From Kutzneria sp. 744 (GTDB lineage Bacteria; Actinomycetota; Actinomycetes; Mycobacteriales; Pseudonocardiaceae): a DNA stretch of 35,812 nucleotides. Positions 23,342-31,323 of this stretch are shown here, one piece after another. The notes under the pieces were generated by a model. The model did not search any database. It was not told the origin of the DNA and saw only the letters and a program-made list of their open reading frames with translations. The position numbers and the translations under genes were made by a program. Each line of letters starts with the position of its first letter. Within the stretch, counting starts at the first letter, position 1. The stretch is from NCBI RefSeq assembly GCF_000568255.1, contig NZ_KK037166.1:8325920-8361731 (forward strand), given 5' to 3'.

Positions 23342-24186
23342 CTAGCTGACGAAGTCGGCGACCGTCTTGACCAACAGCTCCTGCTGCTCCTGATAGCCGA
23401 AGTGGCCGCTCTCGTGCAGTTTCAGGCACGTGACGCCGTGGATGCCGGCGACGATCTCGTCGGAGAACCGCCGCGCGCAGACGAAGTCGTACAAACCGGA
23501 GATCACCAGCGTCGGCATGTCGATCTGGCCGAGCCGGTCGCGAACGTCCCAAGTGGACCGAATGCGGTTCGGATCGTAGTGCGTCTTCAGGGAGACCGGG
23601 CCGAGCTGCGCGACCATCGCCCAGTAGTCGGCGAAGTACGCGGGCAGGATGCCCTGGAGGAATCGGGCATGCTCCGCCGCGCTCGTCGGCGGCTTGCCCG
23701 AAGACTCCTCCACACCTGGCCGGCGCGCACGGCTTTGGGCTCATTGGGGTAGCGCCGCACGAAGGCGGCCATCTGCCGGCCGCCTTCCGCGCGCAGCTCG
23801 GGCCCCGCCTGCGCGGCCGTGCTGTACGCGATGAGACCGCCCAGCAGGCCGGGATTCTCCGCGGCCAGCTCCAATCCGACGAATCCGCCGTGCGAGTGCC
23901 CGATGAAGCACGGCCTGGTCGCGCCGAGGCGCGCGATCAGCTCGCGGGCGAACCTGGCGTAGGCGATGCTGTAGTCGCCGCCGGGCAGGAAGTCGCTACG
24001 GCCGGTGCCGGATCGGGTCCAGTAGACCATCGTCATGTGCTGTTCCAGCAACGGCATCCGCGGGTAACCCGAGTCGATGCCCGGCCCTCCCGAGTGGACG
24101 ACGGTGACCGGCCCCTGCCCGCTCGCCTCGTACGCCTGCGTGACGCCGTCGATGTCCACCGCGTGCGGTCCCGGCTCCAGGTTCAC
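23342..24186 (-). pseudogene. Alpha/beta hydrolase (proline iminopeptidase-like) with a frameshift
   Basis: The first frame (from GTG 24186) contains VTVVHSGGPGIDSGYP, MVYWTRSGTGRSD and FIGHSHGGFVGLELAAE with the nucleophile serine in GHSHGG. Past AVRAGQV it goes out of frame. The continuation from EESSGKPPTSAAEHARF to ISGLYDFVCARR (acid) and LHESGHFGYQ (His) is two bases out of phase. The break lies in CACAC at 23711-23715, so duplication of a CA/TG dinucleotide explains it. Without that the gene would encode about 280 residues with a complete catalytic triad. It is third in a minus-strand unit after the LuxR and ketopantoate-reductase genes. A sequencing error is possible. Confidence 0.8.
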
Positions 24187-24206
24187 GGCTTCGACGCTGG
24201 CCCAAG

Positions 24207-25130
24207 TCAGGGGCGCGCACCGTCGGCGTGCACGGACAGGACGTCGGCGATTGCCCGGTTCGCCGGTGCCGGCACCCCGAGGGCCCGGGCCCGGTCGACG
24301 ACGTCGCCGCTGAGCCAGGCCACTTCCAGCCGGTTGCCGCGCTCCAGGTCGTGGTGCATCGAGGAGGTCATGGCCTGGTCGACAGTGTCCACAAAGGCCA
24401 TTCGGTCGTCGGCGTAGTCGGCCGGGAGCTCGACGCCCGAGGCCCGCGCGACCTCGACGACCTCGTCCATGACGTCGTGCAGGAACGCCCGGGAGCGCGG
24501 GTTGGCCCGGATCGGGCCGATCGCCGTGCGGGCCAGGCTGGTGACGCCGGACAGGCCGACCAGGAACACGAACTTCTCCCAGATCGTGCGCGCGATGTCC
24601 GGGCTCACCTCGGCGTCGAGGCCGCTTTCCCGACAGGCCTGGAGAAACGCCTCGACCCTCGGCGTGGACACACCGTCGTACTCGCCGAAGACCAAGCGCT
24701 GCAACGTGTTCGCGTGGTTGATCACACCTGGTTCGGCGATCGTCGCCGCGATGTAGCAGACGCCACCCAGCACGTGCTCGGGGCCGAGGATGCGACGCAG
24801 GATGTCGTCCTTCACCACGCCGTTCTGGAACGACACCACCGCTGTATCAGGCCGCAACAATGGCCGGATCTGGGCGGCGGCGGACTCGGTGTCCCACAGC
24901 TTCACGCCGAACAGCACCAGGTCGACGGGCTCCAGCTCGGCCGGATCGTCGGTGGCCACGACCTCGGTCAGGTGCAGGTCGCCCAACGGGCTCCGCACCT
25001 GAAGCCCGTTCTCCTGCAAGGCTTTCAGGTGGGTTCCACGAGCGACGAACGCCACCTCGTGACCATCCGCGGCCAGCCTGGCCCCGAAGTAGCCGCCGAC
25101 CCCGCCCGTGCCCATCACCGCGATCCGCAT
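24207..25130 (-). CDS. Ketopantoate reductase-family protein (2-dehydropantoate 2-reductase-like)
   Basis: The 307-residue protein has the NADPH-binding GTGGVGGYFGARLA at the N-terminus, VSFQNGVVKDD, TIWEKFVFLVGLSG with the catalytic lysine, and SSMHHDLERGNRLEVAWLSG, which corresponds to the SSMxxDxxxGRxTE substrate motif. It would reduce a 2-keto acid such as ketopantoate. The chosen ATG (25130) follows GAGGAC. An alternative ATG at 25151 overlaps the stop of the LuxR gene (ATGA) and would add seven residues. The unit LuxR, reductase and hydrolase lacks other pantothenate genes, so its substrate may differ. Confidence 0.88.
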   Translation of the reverse strand: MRIAVMGTGGVGGYFGARLAADGHEVAFVARGTHLKALQENGLQVRSPLGDLHLTEVVATDDPAELEPVDLVLFGVKLWDTESAAAQIRPLLRPDTAVVSFQNGVVKDDILRRILGPEHVLGGVCYIAATIAEPGVINHANTLQRLVFGEYDGVSTPRVEAFLQACRESGLDAEVSPDIARTIWEKFVFLVGLSGVTSLARTAIGPIRANPRSRAFLHDVMDEVVEVARASGVELPADYADDRMAFVDTVDQAMTSSMHHDLERGNRLEVAWLSGDVVDRARALGVPAPANRAIADVLSVHADGARP

Positions 25131-25147
25131 GTGTCCTCGTGGGTTGT

Positions 25148-25747
25148 TCATAGCACGCCGGCCCGGATGGCGAAGGCGACCGCCTGGGTGCGGTTGCGCA
25201 GCCGGAACCGGGTGATCAGTTCGTGCAGGTCCTTCTTCACCGTGCTCTCGGAGTACGACAGCGCGTCGGCGATCTCCTTGGTCTCGCGGCCTTCAGCCAG
25301 CAGCCGCAGGATCTCCACTTCGCGCGTCGACAGGCCGACCCCGGTGTAGCCGAGCGGGTGCAGGATCGTGCGCTGAAGGTCGCGGACCTGCCGCAGCAGA
25401 GGGCCCATCAGCTCCGGCGACACGATCCCCGCGCCCCGGGCGGCCGCGTCGATCGCCTCGACGAGCTGGGCCCTGCTGGTCGAGGCACTGTCCAACACCG
25501 CGCCCACGCCGTGGCCGATCAGCGTCAGCAGCGACCCGGCCTGGAGTTGGTGGGTCAGCAGCACGATCGGCACGCCCAGCGCGGCGGTGTCCTGGACCCG
25601 GCCCATGGTCGAGGGCAGGAAGACGTCGTCCACCACGAGGGCCACGTCGGCCGGCGGCGTGCAGGCCAGCGTGAACTGGCCGTCCAGCAGCGCGGCGACG
25701 GCCTTGCCGGTGATGACGTCCGGGGCCACCACGTGGACTCTGCGCAC
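25148..25747 (-). CDS. LuxR-family regulator with atypical receiver-like domain
   Basis: The 199-residue protein starts at a GTG with AGGAGAAGGGA upstream. The C-terminal 60 residues form a LuxR/FixJ helix-turn-helix (LSTREVEILRLLAEGRETKE, SYSESTVKKDLHELITRF). The N-terminal part resembles a receiver domain (VHVVAPDVITGKAVAALL, DVALVVDD, VPIVLLTH) but lacks the acidic pair at the first strand. No partner kinase lies nearby, so control may be phosphorylation-independent. It is related to the regulator at 27589-28161. Its stop overlaps the reductase start region. Confidence 0.85.
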   Translation of the reverse strand: MRRVHVVAPDVITGKAVAALLDGQFTLACTPPADVALVVDDVFLPSTMGRVQDTAALGVPIVLLTHQLQAGSLLTLIGHGVGAVLDSASTSRAQLVEAIDAAARGAGIVSPELMGPLLRQVRDLQRTILHPLGYTGVGLSTREVEILRLLAEGRETKEIADALSYSESTVKKDLHELITRFRLRNRTQAVAFAIRAGVL

Positions 25748-25786
25748 GCGACTTCCCTTCTCCTGTTGCCTTCGCCAGGCTACCCA

Positions 25787-25808
25787 AGTAACCATAGTTT
25801 CGGTTATT
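25787..25808. promoter_or_regulatory. 22-bp operator, copy 1 (MFS/LuxR intergenic region)
   Basis: AGTAACC-N8-GGTTATT lies between the divergent LuxR and MFS genes, three bases before the MFS Shine-Dalgarno. The same dyad with the same 8-base spacer recurs at 26919-26940. Confidence 0.7.
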
Positions 25809-25821
25809 AAGGAGGTCTCAC

Positions 25822-26934
25822 GTGAAGCCTTGGTTGCGGGCCGCCTCGGCCGTGCTGGCCGTCGGCTGGGGCGCCAACCAGTTCGCGCCGCTGCTGATCG
25901 TCTACCGCGACCTCGACCACCTCTCGTCCTCGCTGGTCGCGGCCGTGTTCGGGGCGTACGTGATCGGCCTGATCCGGGCCCTGCTGGTCGGGCCTCCGCT
26001 GTCGGCCCGGCTCGGCCGCCGCGGCGTGATGCGGCCGGTGCTGGTCCTGTCGGCCCTGGCTTCGGTGATCCTGATCTTCGGCGCGGACGACCTCTGGCTG
26101 TTGGGCCTCGGGCGGCTGGTCGCCGGCGTCGCCTCCGGCGCCGCTTTCGGCCCGGGCAGCGCGTGGATCAAGGAGTTGTCCCCGAGCGGGGGAGCGCGGC
26201 GGTCCGCCGGCGCCCTGTCGGCCGGCTTCGGCGGCGGCCCGCTCGTCGCCGGCATCCTGGCTCAGTGGCTGCCCATGCCGGCGGTCGTGCCGTATCTGGC
26301 GCATCTGGTTGTCGTGGCCGTGGCCGCCGCGTTGTGTTGGCACGCCCCGGAGACCAGCCCCGTCTCTGGCCGTCGGGTCCGGCTGCGCAACGCCTTGCGG
26401 CACCCCGAGTTCCTGCGCCGGGTCGTGCCCAGCGCCCCGCTGGTCTTCGGCGCCGCCACCACGAGTTTCGCCGTGCTGCCGACGATCTTGCCCGTGCCCG
26501 GCGTGCCCATCGCCAGCAGCGGCGCGATCGCCGGCCTCACGCTCGGCAGCGGGCTCCTCGTCCAGCCGTTGGCTCGTCGCCTGGAGGCTCGCCGCGCCGG
26601 TTCCGTACTGACCTTCGGACTCGCTTCGGCCGTTCTGGGCTTTCTGCTCGCCGCTCTGTCCGTGGGCCTGGACCAGGTGATTCTCCTGGTTCCGACCGCC
26701 ATCGTGTTGGGTTGCGGCTACGGCATGCTCCTGGTCGGCGGCCTCAGCCGGGTCGAGGCGCTGGCCTCGGCGGAGGAGCTCGCCGGCGTCACCGCCGTGT
26801 TCTATTGCCTGGCCTACGTCGGCTTCGCCGCGCCTTACCTGTTCACCGCCGTCAACGCCATCGCCCCGGCCGCCCTGGTGTTCGTGGCGGCGGCGTTCGT
26901 GGTCGCGCTTCTCGTCCCAGTAACCGTCAAATAG
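25822..26934 (+). CDS. Major facilitator superfamily transporter
   Basis: The 370-residue protein consists of about twelve short membrane helices. It has the loop 2-3 segment GPPLSARLGRRGVMRP, the place of the MFS GxxxDRxGRR motif, and GRLVAGVASGAAFGPGSAWIKEL in helices 4 and 5. GTG 25822 has GGAGGT five bases upstream. A drug- or metabolite-efflux role is likely from size and regulation. Its stop codon lies within the second 22-bp operator, six bases before the CGNR regulator gene, so the two genes form one regulatory unit. Confidence 0.85.
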   Translation: MKPWLRAASAVLAVGWGANQFAPLLIVYRDLDHLSSSLVAAVFGAYVIGLIRALLVGPPLSARLGRRGVMRPVLVLSALASVILIFGADDLWLLGLGRLVAGVASGAAFGPGSAWIKELSPSGGARRSAGALSAGFGGGPLVAGILAQWLPMPAVVPYLAHLVVVAVAAALCWHAPETSPVSGRRVRLRNALRHPEFLRRVVPSAPLVFGAATTSFAVLPTILPVPGVPIASSGAIAGLTLGSGLLVQPLARRLEARRAGSVLTFGLASAVLGFLLAALSVGLDQVILLVPTAIVLGCGYGMLLVGGLSRVEALASAEELAGVTAVFYCLAYVGFAAPYLFTAVNAIAPAALVFVAAAFVVALLVPVTVK

Positions 26935-26940
26935 GTTACT
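26919..26940. promoter_or_regulatory. 22-bp operator, copy 2 (directly before the CGNR gene)
   Basis: The perfect dyad AGTAACC-N8-GGTTACT contains the MFS stop codon and ends at the base before the CGNR ATG. Together with copy 1 it marks an autoregulated transporter/regulator pair. Confidence 0.72.
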
Positions 26941-27513
26941 ATGGGTGAGGTGGACGACACGCTGCCCAAGGTCCGGGTGACCGCCCAGCTGCGGGAGCTC
27001 CGGTACGACGCGGGCTCGCCGTCGCTGAACCTGTTGGCCACCATCGGCCGCCGCCCCAGCGCCGGCATCGAGCGTCTCACCGACGTGACGCGGCTGCGGA
27101 CCTGGGCCGACGGCATCGGCTTTCCCTTGGCCGAGGGCGAGGCCGGCGCCGACACCTTGGCCGGCCTGCGCCGCCTGCGGGAGGAGATCTTCGCCGTCGT
27201 CACCGACGCCATGACCGGCCGCCCCGTTTCTCCCGCCGCAGTCAACGCCGCCGCGTCGATCTCCCCGCCCCGCCTTGTGCCGGCCCTCCACGACCTGCGT
27301 TGGTCCGCCGACGATCTGACCGCTTTGTTGGCCCGGGACGCCATCGACGTGCTGCTCGATCCCACCCGCCGTTCCCGGCTACGGGCGTGCGATTCCCCGG
27401 TCTGCCGCATGATCTTTCTCGACTCTCCCGGCGGCCGCCCGCGCCGGTGGTGCTCCATGAGCCGTTGCGGCAACACCAACAAGGCCGCCGCCTACCGGGA
27501 CCGCGCCCACTAG
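26941..27513 (+). CDS. CGNR zinc-finger (ABATE-domain) transcriptional regulator
   Basis: The 190-residue protein has an N-terminal ABATE-type region (SPSLNLLATIG, LTDVTRLRTWADGIG) and a C-terminal CGNR zinc finger: C-D-S-P-V-C, RRWCSMSRCGNTNKAAAYRDR, with four cysteines to bind zinc. CGNR proteins are thought to bind DNA as stress-type regulators. Here Asn is followed by Thr where the name motif has Arg. The ATG is directly adjacent to the operator and lacks a Shine-Dalgarno, so it may be leaderless or coupled to the MFS gene; GTG 26950 is an alternative start. It probably controls itself and the MFS gene. Confidence 0.87.
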   Translation: MGEVDDTLPKVRVTAQLRELRYDAGSPSLNLLATIGRRPSAGIERLTDVTRLRTWADGIGFPLAEGEAGADTLAGLRRLREEIFAVVTDAMTGRPVSPAAVNAAASISPPRLVPALHDLRWSADDLTALLARDAIDVLLDPTRRSRLRACDSPVCRMIFLDSPGGRPRRWCSMSRCGNTNKAAAYRDRAH

Positions 27514-27588
27514 TTCACGCTCCGTGGTCAAGAATCCGCCAATGATCGCCGGTCATGCTCGCGTTCCGCCACGAGCAAGGGGAGTGTC

Positions 27589-28161
27589 ATGGATCAGGTC
27601 GCCGTGCGTGTCGTCGCCCCGGACGCCATCGCCTCGGCCGGGCTCGGCTCGCTCCTGCGCCGCCATCCCCGCATCGTCGAGTCGTCACCGCCCGACGTCG
27701 TCGTCTTTTCCGTCCCCCGCCTCGACTTCGCCGCCGTCGCCCGCCTCCGCCAGCTTCCGCCCGTGCCCCTCATCCTGCTCACCAGCTCCGTCGACGAGGG
27801 CGTCCCGTTGACCGAGTGCCGTGTCGTCGCCGTCGTCGACCGCTCCCGGGCCAGCGGCCCCGAGCTCACCGACGCCGTCCTCGCCGCTTTCTCAGCCCCG
27901 CAGCCATTGTCGCCCCGGGACCTGGCCGCGAGGCTCGTCCCCTTGACCTCGCCCCGGCCTTCGCCGTCCACCGGCCTCACCACCCGTGAGGTCGAGGTGC
28001 TCCGGCTCCTGGCCGACGGCGCCGAGACCTCCGAGATCGCCCGCAGGCTCACCTATTCCGAGAGCACCATCAAACACGTCCTGCACACGCTCTCCACCCG
28101 CCACAAGTTTCGCAACCGCGTCCAGGCCGTCGCCTTCGCCCTCCGCTCCGGAATCCTCTGA
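27589..28161 (+). CDS. LuxR-family regulator with pseudo-receiver domain
   Basis: The 190-residue protein resembles the regulator at 25148-25747, with the same VVAPDxI start and a LuxR helix-turn-helix at the end (LTTREVEVLRLLADG, SESTIKHVLHTLSTRHKFRN, AVAFALRSGIL). The receiver-like half has no phosphorylatable aspartate after the third strand (PDVVVFSVPRLDF), so it cannot be a classical response regulator. ATG 27589 follows AGGGGAG. It stands alone between the CGNR gene and a convergent hairpin. Confidence 0.85.
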   Translation: MDQVAVRVVAPDAIASAGLGSLLRRHPRIVESSPPDVVVFSVPRLDFAAVARLRQLPPVPLILLTSSVDEGVPLTECRVVAVVDRSRASGPELTDAVLAAFSAPQPLSPRDLAARLVPLTSPRPSPSTGLTTREVEVLRLLADGAETSEIARRLTYSESTIKHVLHTLSTRHKFRNRVQAVAFALRSGIL

Positions 28162-28219
28162 CTCACGTCAGCGGTTCCCGCCATCCACCCGCGGCGTCAC
28201 GCACAACACGTCGAAGCGG

Positions 28220-28262
28220 GCCGTGCGGGCGCTGATCGCTTCTTCCTCAACGCCCGCACGGC
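28220..28262. terminator. Hairpin between convergent LuxR and DM13 genes
   Basis: GCCGTGCGGGCG and CGCCCGCACGGC form a perfect 12-bp stem around a 19-base loop. It is placed to stop transcription from both sides. No T tract is present. Confidence 0.6.
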
Positions 28263-28286
28263 ATCCCGTCAGCGGAATTCCCGGCA

Positions 28287-28763
28287 CTAGGCCCCGAGGC
28301 CGGCCACCCCGAAGCCCACCGAGAACCGTTCGCACCACACCAGCACACTCTTGTACTGCGCGATGTCCGTGCCCGCCGGCACCGCGTAGACCTCGTTGCC
28401 GTTGGTGGCCTTCAGATTCCCCAGATCCAGGTGGCCGTCCCTGCCGAAGGCGGCGTCGCCGGCGTCCTGCGCCTTGTCGGTCAGCCACACGTGCACCGCC
28501 GGGCCGTCGCTCGTGCTGAAGTCCCTCAGCTGCACCGTGTACGAGCCGCCCGCGCCCTTCACGATCTCCGCCTGGCCGCTCGTCGGGTGGGCCAGCGTTC
28601 GGAACGTCCCCTTCTGCACGGCCCCGTCCGCCAGCTTCTCGTTCACCGTGCTGCTGGTGAACAGCTTCCACGGCTGGAACGCCCACAGCCCCACGCCGAC
28701 CAGGACGATCACCGCCACCGCCACCGGAACCACGATCTTGCGCCGTGCCAGGAGCGCCCGCAT
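28287..28763 (-). CDS. Membrane-anchored DM13-domain protein
   Basis: The 158-residue protein has one N-terminal membrane anchor (IVVPVAVAVIVLVGVGLWAF) and an extracytoplasmic DM13 domain with GTFRTLAHPTSGQAEIV, LRDFSTSDGPAVHVWLTD, DLGNLKATNGNEVYAVP and SVLVWCERFSVGFGVAGL. The single cysteine in WCERF is the conserved DM13 residue proposed to take part in electron transfer. Its function in bacteria is unknown. It has its own start and lies 93 bp downstream of the LLM gene on the same strand. Confidence 0.88.
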   Translation of the reverse strand: MRALLARRKIVVPVAVAVIVLVGVGLWAFQPWKLFTSSTVNEKLADGAVQKGTFRTLAHPTSGQAEIVKGAGGSYTVQLRDFSTSDGPAVHVWLTDKAQDAGDAAFGRDGHLDLGNLKATNGNEVYAVPAGTDIAQYKSVLVWCERFSVGFGVAGLGA

Positions 28764-28856
28764 CGAACCACCTCGTCCATCGGCGGCCGACCCCGCCGGT
28801 CGGCCCTACTGCTGTCTGTAACGAGGCCTGCACGCGCCGATGATCCCGTTGCGTCC

Positions 28857-29771
28857 TTACGGAGCGGTGACGTCCGTTGTGGACGCCGCCTTGACCGCCG
28901 GCGCGATCTCGTTGGCCCAGCGGGACAACGAGCCGGCGTCGGGGGTGCCGCCCTCCGGCGAGAACAGCATGAAGCCCGACGCGCCGTGATCCACGACGGC
29001 CGAGGTCAGCTCCTCGATCCACTGCTCGACGGAGCCGCCGATCCAGCGGCCGTCGCCGTCCCGGGTGGCGGGCAGCGGGCGATCGGTGATGCGGCCGGGG
29101 AAGTTGAACACCGTTCGGATCTCGCCCGGATCGCGACCGACGGAGGCGGCCGCCTCGTCGATGACCGACCGTGACTGCCGGTACCGGTCGCTCAGCCAGT
29201 CCGCCGCGTGGCCGGGGATCCAGCCGTCCGCGACTCGCCCCGTCGCGGCGAGGGACTTCGCCCCGACCGACCCGGTCCACACCGGCGGCGCCGTGATCGG
29301 GGCCGGCTCGATCTGGTGCACGCGATAGTGGGCGCCCTCGTGGCTGACCGGTTCCCCGCCGCCGGACAGCGCCTTGACCAGCGTGATCGCCTCCTCGAAG
29401 GCGTCGACCGCGTCGCCGGGCGACAGCCGTGGCACGCCCATGTCGGCGATCCGGTCCCACAACCCGCCCGCGCCCATGCCCAGCACGACGCGGCCGTCCG
29501 ACAACGCCGACAGCGTCGTCACCGCCCGCGCCAGCATCGGCGCCGGCCTCGTCGGCAGGTTCGTGACGTTGGCGAAACCGGCCAGCCGCTCCGTGCGGCC
29601 CAGGACAAAACCGATCGTCGCGTACGCGTCGAGGCGGTCCCCGAGATACGGGTGGTCCGAGAGTGAGAACAGGTCAAGACCCGCCCGGTCGGCCTCGTGG
29701 GCCATTCGCAGCAGTTCCGCCCGCTCGTCGATCCGGCTGTGCGCGCCGAACCCGAAAACAACGCCGTCCAC
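28857..29771 (-). CDS. LLM-class (luciferase-like) F420- or flavin-dependent oxidoreductase
   Basis: The 304-residue TIM-barrel protein matches bacterial luciferase-like oxidoreductases: ADRAGLDLFSLSDHPY, LAGFANVTNLPTRPAPMLAR, LSDGRVVLGMGAGG, PPVWTGSVGAKSLAATGRVADGW and a C-terminal SVEQWIEELTS. Actinomycete proteins of this class mostly use F420, though FMN cannot be excluded. GTG 29771 follows GAGGGGGAG. Two palindromic MarR sites lie 17-54 bp upstream, so it is probably induced by a compound sensed by the neighbouring MarR protein and may detoxify it. Confidence 0.88.
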   Translation of the reverse strand: MDGVVFGFGAHSRIDERAELLRMAHEADRAGLDLFSLSDHPYLGDRLDAYATIGFVLGRTERLAGFANVTNLPTRPAPMLARAVTTLSALSDGRVVLGMGAGGLWDRIADMGVPRLSPGDAVDAFEEAITLVKALSGGGEPVSHEGAHYRVHQIEPAPITAPPVWTGSVGAKSLAATGRVADGWIPGHAADWLSDRYRQSRSVIDEAAASVGRDPGEIRTVFNFPGRITDRPLPATRDGDGRWIGGSVEQWIEELTSAVVDHGASGFMLFSPEGGTPDAGSLSRWANEIAPAVKAASTTDVTAP

Positions 29772-29787
29772 GGCTCCCCCTCAAGTA

Positions 29788-29802
29788 GTTCGTGCCACGA
29801 AC
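29788..29802. promoter_or_regulatory. MarR operator, copy 1
   Basis: GTTCGTG-C-CACGAAC is a perfect 15-bp palindrome 17 bp before the LLM start codon. Confidence 0.75.
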
Positions 29803-29808
29803 AGTAGT

Positions 29809-29825
29809 AGTTCGTGACACGAACT
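29809..29825. promoter_or_regulatory. MarR operator, copy 2
   Basis: AGTTCGTG-A-CACGAACT is a perfect 17-bp palindrome centred 22 bp (two helical turns) from copy 1. It ends directly at the stop codon of the MarR gene. Confidence 0.75.
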
Positions 29826-30260
29826 TCAATCGAACACCGCCGGCACGTCGTTGGTCAGCACGATGCGGCTCAGCAGCCCGTCGAGCGCCGCCCGCTCGTC
29901 CTCGTCGAACCCCTTCGGCAGCTCGTCGATCCGGCGGCAGGTCTCCGCGTAGAACGTCGCCGCCACCTGCTCGCCCCGCTTCGACAGCGAGACGTGGATT
30001 CCGCGCGCGTCCCCCGGATCCTGCTCCCGCTGAACCAGGCCGTTGCGCTCGGACCGATCGACCAGTCCGGACAGGCTCGACTTGGCCAGGCCGAGCACCG
30101 CTCCCAGTTCTCCCATCCCGTACGGGCGGCCCATCAGCACGCACAACAGTTGTCCCTGCTGCGAGGTCAGTCCGTGCTCACGCGCCGATTCGGCGTACAC
30201 CGCATTCACCAGAAACGTCGACCGCACCAGGGCCGGCACCACACCCAAACGACCAGTCAC
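29826..30260 (-). CDS. MarR-family transcriptional regulator
   Basis: The 144-residue protein has the MarR winged helix: LTSQQGQLLCVLMGRPYGMG, GAVLGLAKSSLSGLVDRSER and NGLVQREQDPGDARGIHVSLSKRGEQ, the last containing the DxRxxxxxLTxxG wing in slightly altered form. The start is GTG 30260. A third copy of the operator seen before the LLM gene lies 14 bp upstream of this start, so the protein most likely represses itself and the LLM oxidoreductase. It is divergent from the ABC operon. Confidence 0.9.
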   Translation of the reverse strand: MTGRLGVVPALVRSTFLVNAVYAESAREHGLTSQQGQLLCVLMGRPYGMGELGAVLGLAKSSLSGLVDRSERNGLVQREQDPGDARGIHVSLSKRGEQVAATFYAETCRRIDELPKGFDEDERAALDGLLSRIVLTNDVPAVFD

Positions 30261-30273
30261 GCCGCCAGCCTAC

Positions 30274-30290
30274 AGTTCGTGGTGCGAACT
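30274..30290. promoter_or_regulatory. MarR operator, copy 3 (before marR itself)
   Basis: AGTTCGTG-G-TGCGAACT matches the other two copies with two mismatches in the inner right arm. It suggests weaker binding and autoregulation. Confidence 0.65.
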
Positions 30291-30371
30291 TTCTGGGCCG
30301 AGCGGCGCCGATCCGGCGGTCGTCGGCCCGCGTCACGTCACGCTCCGTAGCTAAGAGTGGGCCGTTGCAGG

Positions 30372-30395
30372 CTTTCACTACTTAAGTAGTGAAAG
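30372..30395. promoter_or_regulatory. Perfect 24-bp palindrome, likely YtrA-type GntR operator
   Basis: The half-site CTTTCACTACTT is followed by its exact reverse complement. It lies 55 bp before the first ABC gene and has the TACT..AGTA core often seen for YtrA-type GntR regulators. One such regulator is encoded third in the operon. Confidence 0.75.
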
Positions 30396-30450
30396 ATGGT
30401 AGGGTCGGGCCAATATGGCGTTGAGCTGGGAGAACGTGGGGAGAACGGGC

Positions 30451-31323
30451 ATGGTGGACGGACAGGCCCCGGTGCTGACCGAGGGGCTGGGCAAGAAGTA
30501 CCGGCGAGGATGGGCGCTGCGTGACTGCACGCTGCGTGTCCCGGAGAACCGGGTGGTGGCCCTGGTGGGGCCCAACGGGGCGGGCAAGAGCACGCTGATG
30601 GGCCTGGTCACGGGCTTGGTGAAGCCGACGGCGGGGGAGATCGCGGTGTTCGGGGACGTGCCGAACGGGCGGGGACTGCACCCGGCGGTGGCCTTCCTTG
30701 CGCAGCAGAAGCCGCTGTATCCGCAGTTCACGGTGGCGGAGACGCTGAGGTTCGGGCAGCGGACCAATCCGACGTGGGACCAGGAGTACGCGGAGGGTCT
30801 GGTTCGACGGGCGCAGGTGCCGCTGACTGCGAAGGTGGGGACGCTGTCCGGCGGCCAGCGGACCCGGGTGGCGCTGGCGTTGGCCCTGGGCAAGCGGCCG
30901 AGGTTGCTGCTGCTGGACGAGCCGCTGGCCGACCTGGACCCGCTGGCCCGCGAGTCGGTGCTGCGCAACCTGGTCGAGGAGAGCCGCCGGCAGGGCATCA
31001 CGGTTTTGCTGTCCTCGCACGTGCTGGCCGAGCTGGAAGGCGTGTGCGATCACCTGGTGCTGCTGGCCAACGGCCAGGTCCGGGTCGCCGGCGACGTCGA
31101 CGCCCTGTTGGATAGGCACGTGCTGCTCGTGGGACCGCCCGAAGGCCCGTTGCCGTTGCCGGCGAGCTCGGTGATCGACGCCCGCCGCACGGCCGAGGGG
31201 CAGGAGGTGCTGGTGCCCGCATCCCTGGCCGGTGGAGCGCCCGGTTGGCGGCAACTGCGCCCCAGGTTGGGGCACCTGGCCCTGGGCTACATGCGCGACG
31301 CTTCCCGTGAGGTGGCGGCATGA
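30451..31323 (+). CDS. ABC transporter ATP-binding protein
   Basis: The 290-residue protein has Walker A GPNGAGKST, Q-loop region AFLAQQKPLYP, signature LSGGQRTR, Walker B LLLLDEPLADLD and the switch histidine in SSHVLAEL. It is followed by about 80 residues of C-terminal extension. ATG 30451 is preferred because GGGGAG lies nine bases before it and it aligns with the start of the second ATPase; ATG 30415 upstream is an alternative. Its stop overlaps the permease start (ATGA). It energises the ABC-2-type permease that follows. Confidence 0.9.
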   Translation: MVDGQAPVLTEGLGKKYRRGWALRDCTLRVPENRVVALVGPNGAGKSTLMGLVTGLVKPTAGEIAVFGDVPNGRGLHPAVAFLAQQKPLYPQFTVAETLRFGQRTNPTWDQEYAEGLVRRAQVPLTAKVGTLSGGQRTRVALALALGKRPRLLLLDEPLADLDPLARESVLRNLVEESRRQGITVLLSSHVLAELEGVCDHLVLLANGQVRVAGDVDALLDRHVLLVGPPEGPLPLPASSVIDARRTAEGQEVLVPASLAGGAPGWRQLRPRLGHLALGYMRDASREVAA

